A DNA stretch of 64,000 nucleotides from Trichomonas vaginalis G3 (taxonomy: Eukaryota > Parabasalia > Trichomonadida > Trichomonadidae), in assembly GCF_026262505.1 (NCBI RefSeq), contig NC_067206.1:20357319-20421318 (forward strand), written 5' to 3'. The translations under genes were made by a program, and so were the position numbers. The notes under the pieces were generated by a model. That model made no database searches. It was not told where the DNA came from and saw nothing but the letters and a program-made list of their open reading frames with translations. This document shows, in pieces, positions 57,996-64,000 of this stretch (position 1 is the first letter of the stretch; each line of letters opens with the position of its first letter).

Positions 57996-59370
57996 TTAAG
58001 AATCTTGGTTTCCTTGTTCTCTACTTCTTTTATGTCCTTGCTCTGTTTCTGGTTTTTGTTGTGCTGGATTTTGAACTGTTGGTTGTTGTGCTGGTTGTTG
58101 TGTTGGTTTTGGTGCATGCCTGTGTCTGTGTCCATGTGACGATGTAAATGTTTTAGGTAGTCCTGGTGCAGGTGCTTCTCTTGGAGGGTTTGGTGGTATA
58201 TAAGTTCCACCAGCTGGCACATATGTTCCATCTGCAGCATAGTGTCCTACCTGACTTTTCGTTTTTAAGAAAGCATTTACTAGGTCTGTTTTTGGTCTGT
58301 TGTAACTCTTTTTCTTGACTTTCCACAACAGTTGCTCTAACGGCGTCATAGGCACTTTGAACTGCCTGTCTCGTTGCTGCATCTGTTATTTTCGTCATAT
58401 TTTGTGCTACTTCTTTTAACTCTTTGTCGAAACCTTCAGACTTCAGTTTCTTTCCAGATGAGAAGTCGTTCACTTGTTTCACCTTACTATGAAGAGCTTC
58501 GAAGGCGTTCTTAAAGTCAGCATTTGTTAAAGCTTCATTTGAACTGTCTTCATCCGCTTGTATTTTTGTCCTTATTGACCCTATGAGTTGGGCTGCTTTA
58601 GCGTTGGCTTGGGCATCTAACCAGTCATTGTTAGCTTTTATATATTCTGCGCTTTTCATTGCCTTTTGCATGGCTGCGTCGTTATTTTTACTTTCTTGTG
58701 CTAAGTTTTCATACTGTACGGTTTGGTTTTGCAACTGTAAAAGTTTTTCTGCCTTTACATTTGCTTCAACTTCTTTTTTATACTCATCGCTATCCATATA
58801 TGTCTTCAGGGCTTTTTGTTTTATCTCTTCATCTTTCAGTACTTTATATCGAGTAGTATGGTTTTTCAAATTTATGACATCTTGTTCCATTTTTGCTACT
58901 TCTGCTGCTTTTTCTGACACTTTTTTCGCATATTCCTCTGTACTTAGTTCTTTCAGTTGTTCTTCTTTCTTCTTTTCTCTACGTTTAACTCATTGAGTTT
59001 CTTTGTGTGTCTGTCATATTCTAGTTTCTTTTCGTTTTCACCTATTTGCTTCTGTATGTCTATGTTTGACTTTTTGACATCTGCTATTTGATTTTGAGTG
59101 AACTCAAATTCATTTGACTTTGAGGGTTATATGCTGTTCCGTCTGCAGCTCTCACCATAGCCTGCCATTTTCGCTAAAAGGCCCTCTTAAACCTCCACTC
59201 TGTGCACCAACAACTCGGTTTAAAAGCATAGGATTGCTTGACATTTGTTGCAACATAGTGGGGTCATTCAGCATTTGTTGTTGCAACTGTTGTTGTGGTG
59301 TTAGTCTTACTATTGGATGTTTCAATGCTCTCTTCCTCTTACGTATATTCTTACGTAGCTTACGTGGCAT
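57996..59370 (-). pseudogene. Basic/coiled-coil virion-type protein next to the right end, element B
   Basis: Starts with a very basic segment (MPRKLRKNIRKRKRALKHPI) like a viral core or DNA-binding protein. A glutamine-rich part (TPQQQLQQQMLND), a long Ala/Lys/Glu coiled coil (KSAEYIKANNDWLDAQANAK) and a Pro/His/Gln-rich tail (SSHGHRHRHAPKPTQQPAQQ) follow. Broken. The homologue in A would lie left of the window. No family recognised. Confidence 0.5.
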
Positions 59371-59394
59371 TTTAAGTGAAGTTAAAAAGCGGTT

Positions 59395-60553
59395 TTTGAC
59401 AGATGTTTATTGTGACTTCTTCGTAAAGACTTTATTGTGACTTCTTCGTAAAGACTTTGTTGAGATTTCTTCGTAAAGACTTTGTTGAGATTTCTTCGTA
59501 AATGACCCAAAAATATATTTTAGGTGAAGAGGTGAGATTTCACCTCTTTTTTCACCTCATTTCTCACCTCTTGAATTTTCATGAATTTCTTCGTAAAGAC
59601 TTTGTTAAGACTTCTTCATCTAATTTCTCATGAACTTTCTTGTCTATGTTTTGTTGAGATTTCTTCGTAAAGACTTTGTTGAGATTCTTCATCTAATTTC
59701 TCATGAACTTTCTTGTCTATGTTTTGTTGAGATTTCTTCGTAAAGACTTTGTTGAGATTTCTTCGTAAATGACCCTAGTAGTATATTTTGGTGTAAATTT
59801 CATGAAAATTCAACGGGTGAAAAATTAGGTGAAAAAACAGGTGAAATCTCACCTCTTCACCTAAATATATTTTGGTGTAAATTTCATGAAAATTCAAGAG
59901 GTGAGAAATGAGGTGAAAAAACAGGTGAAATCTCACCTCTTCACCTAAAATATATTTTTGGTGTAAATTTCATGAAAATTCAAGAGGTGAGAAATGAGGT
60001 GAAAAAACAGGTGAAATCTCACCTCTTCACCTAAACATTATTTTTGTCTGATTTTACGAAGAAGTCTTGACAAAACATTTACGAAGAAGTCTTGACAAAC
60101 ATTTACGAAGAAGTCTTGACAAAACATTTACGAAGAAGTCTTGACAAAACATTTACGAAGAAGTCTTGACAAAACATTTACGAAGAAGTCTTGACAAAAC
60201 ATTTACGAAGAAGTCTTGACAAAACATTTACGAAGAAGAAGTCTTGACAAAACATTTACGAAGAAGTCTTGACAAAACATTTACGAAGAAGAAGTCTTGA
60301 CAAAACATTTACGAAGAAGTCTTGACAAAACATTTACGAAGAAGTCTTGACAAAACATTTACGAAGAAGTCTTGACAAAACATTTACGAAGAAGAAGTCT
60401 TGACAAAACATGAAAACATATATAATTTGTGAAAAGTGAAACATTATATAATGTTTTCGACCAAGAAGACTAACAATTTTCCGAATAAAAACTTCATTTA
60501 TACTAAACATCTTCAGGGCTAGAGGGCACGAAGTGCCTGGAAGCCCCACTCCC
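59395..60553. repeat. Right terminal inverted repeat of element B
   Basis: Mirror of the left repeat: TTCTTCGTAAAGACTTTGTT-type units, palindromic modules (about 59518-59575, 59812-59865, 59900-59950, 59982-60035), two copies of the KilA-N-derived 38-bp piece (59611-59648 and about 59685-59721; one in the left repeat), about 14 units of TCTTGACAAAACATTTACGA (60060-60410), then the terminal motif ending GGCTTCCAG on its complement. The extra copy of the derived piece shows the two repeats are not kept identical. Confidence 0.88.
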
Positions 60554-60597
60554 TTTTTTTTTTTTTTTTTTTTTTTTTTTATTTGCTTTAAACTTAA

Positions 60598-60812
60598 GGG
60601 TGCAATTACCACTTTCTGACAATCTCTCAATTTTTTCTATGTTCAGGGATAAGTCATTATAATTCACTACCTAGTACTTCATATGAAGTTCTACTTTGCT
60701 GTAATTGAAATAAAGATATGTTGATATTATGAATTGGCGCGAAGGTAATGAAAACGAGTTTGTAGTACTACCGGAAAAAAAATCTAGGGTCTGAGAAAAA
60801 ATTGAGGGATCA
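60598..60812. mobile_element. TTAA MITE remnant, second family
   Basis: Left end TTAAGGGTGCAATTACCACT matches the MITE at 38080-38295; inner inverted pieces CTCAATTTTTTC (about 60628) and GAAAAAATTGAG (about 60794) pair. The right terminus has lost a clear TTAA. Confidence 0.55.
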
Positions 60813-61788
60813 CGCCCGTGCAGAGTATGTAAACTAACTTTTTGTGGGTAACCGCCGAACTAGTTTTCGGTCTTCTCAAATTATCGTCACGACATTCAAA
60901 AAAATATACGTTTTTTAAGACATTGAATAGTTTACAATCTGACAACAAGGTTATAAAATATAGAGATTGTTGGATTTCGAGTTGGAAATCAGATTTAGTA
61001 TTTTATCTAGCTTGATACTACATTGAAATTTTCTCCAAAATTACGCATTACGCAATTTTATCAAAACAAAATAAGGTAAAATCATCGCTTTGGAGCAGAG
61101 AAGTGCTTGGTAAATTGATAATTATTAATGTTCCGTGCTATCTTTTTGACCTCTACTGTTACATGCTGGTATATATTTGAAATTTTTTATGAAAAACTTC
61201 ATTTAAGGCAAGTCGAGCAATCTTCTTTATTGACCCTATGTAAATTGTGATATTTCTGATGCAAACTTCCTTTTTTTGCCAAGGTTTCAAGTCGATCTTG
61301 GTATCATGTGAATTTTTAAACGTGCATTAATATTAATGCCTGTTTGTTTTAAATGTATTTTTATATTGTTATTCATACATGTAACAAAATAATATGTTTT
61401 TCGGGAACAAATTTTGAATTTTTTTTATTTTTTAAAATTATCGATTAAAATTCGTTTCATTTGTAGTAAACAATGCGCACATAAGATGATGTGACTTTAA
61501 CCTAAGAGTGTATTTAACATAAAGCAATTTTTCAATGTGAATTGATGCAATCCTATTCAAATTTATATAGAACTCATAAAGCAGCTAAACCCAATGCACT
61601 ATGACCCCATGCATGTGCATTGATGAGCTTATGCTAACAGTTTAAGTACAGTATACATTGTGCGTCGCCTGTAGCCTACAGCTACAGTCACCGACACAAT
61701 GAAAAAAGTGACAGAAAACTGACACCATACGGGCGCGCATATGTACGCATATATGTGTAAAAATAAACGTTCATATGTAAACTAACCT
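60813..61788. other. Gene-poor region before element C
   Basis: AT-rich, no supported coding region. Short inverted repeats are at 61593-61625 (CAATGCAC/GTGCATTG) and about 61667-61686 (CTGTAG/CTACAG). The left end of element C must lie somewhere here or beyond the last gene, but no terminal repeat or homopolymer end was found. Confidence 0.35.
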
Positions 61789-63477
61789 TTATTCACTAGC
61801 AGGGGCTGATAAATCATAATCGTCGAGAAGTACGATAGGTGGTCCCACAGGTTTAATCTGTATGGAGAGGCAAACGTGACGTAAGAAGCATAACACTGGT
61901 TTCTCAGTATATTTAATAGACTCTGCTGTTGGCTTAACTGTAAGCTTATATGTAATAGGTGAATTAGATAACTGACCCTGTTGGAATGTATAATCAGTTT
62001 CGCAAGGGAATCCACATAGGTAATGACCTAAGTCATTTGACTCGATTCCAAATTGAGGGACTGATGTGGTTGTGATAGACCTCATGACATCATAGTTGAA
62101 GCCAACAGTATCGTTATTATTGTTAGTGGCATTTGCCTGCATCTCATAGAAGATTGGATCATTAGATGCTTGAGCCTCAGCGGGTATGTTACCATATGCT
62201 CCACAGTTCAATTGAATTTGTTCAAACAATGGATTTTCATAGGTAGTGTTATAATTAGGTGTTTTCTTAAATAGTGTATAAATGGTGTTCACATATAATG
62301 GAGTAAATGCTGCCGTGAATGTACAAGGAGTTCCTTCACCTTTAGCCATTGAACCATCCATAGTAATGCAGTCAATTCTTTTGATTGGGAAGTTTAGAGT
62401 CTTTGCCGAATATCTTGCCACCAAATCACTATAGATGTTAGGGTCCAAAGAGAATGAGTTACAGTATGTAATCATTTCAAAGAAGTTTGCATTCTTCTTA
62501 GTGAACTTAATAAACTTGGTACCAAATGATATCGTACTCTTATCGGCATTCCAAGTTACAGTATCAATAACTTTGATACCTTCATAGATAGGAGTGAAGT
62601 GATTAGTGATTGGAATATAGCTTGTAACATTGGCTTGCATGTTCGGTAATGGTAGAATATCCTGATAACTTAATGGTGTCCAAACCATACCAGCAATACT
62701 GAACTTAACCTTAAGTTGTAAGTTACCAGCAAACGCTGGAAGGAATCTAATGTTATTAAGTATTAGGAATCTTCTTAGGTCAATCTTGATTGGTATGTGG
62801 AACTTTAATGTAGTTGCACCACTAATTGGTTTATTGAACTCAATAATCTGTCCAGAACGAACTGTATCACATCTATTGAAAACATCTTTATGTCTAGCCT
62901 TACTAAATACATCAACTTTCTTAATAGCTTCTGTTGTAGATGCAGTAGAAGTAATGTAACCTTCTTCTCTAGCATTATCTTGTGTATAAACACTTTTACC
63001 ATTAGCGATTAATTGATATGATTCAACAGCATAGAATGAATCAATGTATCCCAACCAAATTGCTGGAAGATGTGCACATGATTTGCCACCAGCATATTTA
63101 GTATCAATTGCTTTAATTGCTGTAACATTTGATCCTGTAGGAGCTGTCTCAACAGCTCTTTCTTTATATACTTCACCATCATATTTAGGAACTTTTTCAT
63201 CAGCTGGTTCAGTTTCTGTTGTAATTATGCACTCACCATCGACATAACCACTAATGAACGTATTATATAAGTCAATCATGTTCTCACCAGGTGGTGATAT
63301 GTTAAATGTAATATAACCGTTATCAATAGTATTTGTCGGCATAGCTGGCACTTTTGTTGGGACATATCTATGGTTAGTATCTCCAATAGGAACTGCCCCA
63401 TCAACTTGATCGAAATAATATCTTACTTGTCTGATGGAATCAGCAATACTGTATGTATTGAGGTTATCGTTCAACAT
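61789..63477 (-). CDS. Major capsid protein (double jelly-roll), element C
   Basis: 562 residues, open, the expected size for a Polinton capsid. It is similar by eye to the capsid of A/B in the second jelly roll (TTLKFHIPIKIDLRRFLILN, then NIRFLPAFAGNLQLKVKFSI) and in the segment before the end where IKRIDCITMDG corresponds to IHQISVKDFAG. A third shared part is YTLFKKTPNYNTTYENPLFE against FVLFRRTINDYSCFYN. The similarity is weak overall, so this is an independent lineage. Confidence 0.78.
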   Translation of the reverse strand: MLNDNLNTYSIADSIRQVRYYFDQVDGAVPIGDTNHRYVPTKVPAMPTNTIDNGYITFNISPPGENMIDLYNTFISGYVDGECIITTETEPADEKVPKYDGEVYKERAVETAPTGSNVTAIKAIDTKYAGGKSCAHLPAIWLGYIDSFYAVESYQLIANGKSVYTQDNAREEGYITSTASTTEAIKKVDVFSKARHKDVFNRCDTVRSGQIIEFNKPISGATTLKFHIPIKIDLRRFLILNNIRFLPAFAGNLQLKVKFSIAGMVWTPLSYQDILPLPNMQANVTSYIPITNHFTPIYEGIKVIDTVTWNADKSTISFGTKFIKFTKKNANFFEMITYCNSFSLDPNIYSDLVARYSAKTLNFPIKRIDCITMDGSMAKGEGTPCTFTAAFTPLYVNTIYTLFKKTPNYNTTYENPLFEQIQLNCGAYGNIPAEAQASNDPIFYEMQANATNNNNDTVGFNYDVMRSITTTSVPQFGIESNDLGHYLCGFPCETDYTFQQGQLSNSPITYKLTVKPTAESIKYTEKPVLCFLRHVCLSIQIKPVGPPIVLLDDYDLSAPASE

Positions 63478-63497
63478 CTTTCTCAGCTATAAAAAAT

Positions 63498-63947
63498 TTA
63501 CAATCTTCTTATTCTTGGGATTATTCGTCTTATTTGTGGCTGAGGTTTAGGAGGTTCTGGTTCAGGCTCTGGTTCATCATCGAAGTGTATTCTTTTCTCT
63601 TCCATTGATTGAACATATTCTTGATTCTCTTTAGTTTCCTTCTCACGTTCAATTGGGTCCATGTTTGGTTCATTAACTACACTGTTACGTTCTAATATCT
63701 TTGTCATCATCTCTAACAACATTTTATTAGTATATGCTTGTTCTTCTTCTTTCTTCTCATCAACTTTAGGAGCTTCTTGAACAACAGGAGCTGGGGCAGG
63801 AGCTGGTGAATTCAATGGTGCCTTTCTCTTTCTAACTTGAACTGAACCATTCTTCATATGACAAACATAATATAATGGATGTTGTATTCCTTTAGCTTCA
63901 TTCAATATGATTGATTGCTTTTCACTTGGTGAAAGTTTTGACGTCAT
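63498..63947 (-). CDS. 149-residue virion-cluster protein (ESARSGNTNPNYKV family), element C
   Basis: The start is taken at MTSKLSPSEKQ, next to the leader, rather than 11 codons upstream. The N-terminal block SEKQSIILNEAKGIQHPLYY, then VCHMKNGSVQVRKRK, matches DEEKNSIIESARSGNTNPNY and KVTFHRNGTASISKKK of A/B. A helix (YTNKMLLEMMTKILERNSVV) and an acidic/proline tail (DDEPEPEPEPPKPQPQ) ending in arginines (RRIIPRIRRL) follow. It lies directly upstream of the capsid gene, 20 bases away. Confidence 0.6.
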   Translation of the reverse strand: MTSKLSPSEKQSIILNEAKGIQHPLYYVCHMKNGSVQVRKRKAPLNSPAPAPAPVVQEAPKVDEKKEEEQAYTNKMLLEMMTKILERNSVVNEPNMDPIEREKETKENQEYVQSMEEKRIHFDDEPEPEPEPPKPQPQIRRIIPRIRRL

Positions 63948-63981
63948 TTCTATCCTAATAAAATTTTTTACTCCTAACAAA

Positions 63982-64000
63982 ATGACTGAGAATACTTTCG
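63982..64000 (+). CDS. Start of a divergent gene, element C (cut by window edge)
   Basis: ATG followed by codons for MTENTF, preceded by TTTTTTACTCCTAACAAA, which matches the late leader of A/B. Only six codons are visible. Confidence 0.4.

Larger units (their letters stand above)
38538..60580. mobile_element. Polinton/Maverick element B (both ends present, about 22 kb)
   Basis: A complete-length element with about 1.1 kb terminal inverted repeats, ending in an A tract on the left (38538-38566) and a T tract on the right (60554-60580). TATTT may be a target duplication, but the homopolymers make this uncertain. The gene order is that of element A in the opposite direction. Differences from A: no polymerase (an HNH gene instead), a separate KilA-N gene, no GIY-YIG gene, no D5-tail paralogue and no Tvmar1. 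The left half is largely open and the right half heavily decayed, with more than twenty breaks overall. High similarity to A points to recent copying. Confidence 0.92.
61789..64000. mobile_element. Polinton-like element C, partial, different lineage
   Basis: Part of a third element that continues beyond the window. It has a major capsid gene, an ESARSGNTNPNY-family gene and the start of a divergent gene, separated by late-type leaders like those of A and B. The proteins are far from those of A and B, and base composition is less AT-rich. The visible genes look whole. Ends not seen. Confidence 0.7.

Overview
This looks like a contig from a trichomonad parasite, most likely Trichomonas vaginalis or a very close relative. 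The DNA is AT-rich and the host genes are compact and mostly start just downstream of a TCA(Y)TT-type initiator. It also carries a mariner of Tvmar1 type (DD34D transposase, 1303 bp between TA duplications) and Maverick/Polinton elements carrying KilA-N genes, all of which are known hallmarks of that genome. The species call is inference from content; no database was consulted.

Layout. Positions 1-23216 hold most of a Polinton (element A) whose left end lies outside the window. From left to right it has coiled-coil virion protein, major capsid, small genes, a penton-like gene split by Tvmar1 (4852-6154), D5-type helicase, a duplicated D5 tail domain, packaging ATPase, a KilA-N/GIY-YIG protein, repeat arrays, a CxxC protein, virion protein, protein-primed type DNA polymerase B, small virion proteins, integrase, a phage-like fibre, more virion proteins and an adenine methyltransferase next to the right end. 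Positions 23217-38537 are host DNA: a TTAA-flanked element, a decayed gene with hairpins, ribosomal protein eS21, a nucleotide-sugar/triose-phosphate transporter, a leucine-rich-repeat protein, two unknown genes, an array of about eleven short hairpins, a transposase-like gene, and MITEs, one nested in another. Positions 38538-60580 hold a second Polinton (element B, about 22 kb, inverted relative to A) with both ends and about 1.1 kb terminal inverted repeats. Positions 60581-61788 are gene-poor. From about 61.8 kb to the end lies part of a third, clearly different Polinton-like element (C) with an open capsid gene.

How the genes fit together. A and B are close copies with the same gene order, and together they show a complete Polinton virion and replication set: integrase, polymerase (A only), D5 helicase, packaging ATPase, double jelly-roll capsid, penton-like protein, membrane-active peptides, fibre and methyltransferase. 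Both are fossils with many broken genes (very roughly fifteen breaks in A and more than twenty in B); the damage in B is concentrated in its right half. Upstream sequences fall into two classes. Replication and nuclease genes share an AAAAAATATTTTTTT leader. Virion genes and the integrase share a TTTTTAC...AAATG leader that also occurs in element C. This suggests two expression programmes.

Most unusual features: (1) the tandem array of eleven non-identical miRNA-precursor-sized hairpins at 32127-32869, several with G-U-preserving differences; (2) about twenty palindromic GGTGA/TCACC modules in A and B whose repeat words change in concert while keeping pairing; (3) a 38-bp piece of the KilA-N gene embedded in the terminal repeats; (4) the polymerase slot of A occupied by a NUMOD4-HNH endonuclease gene in B.
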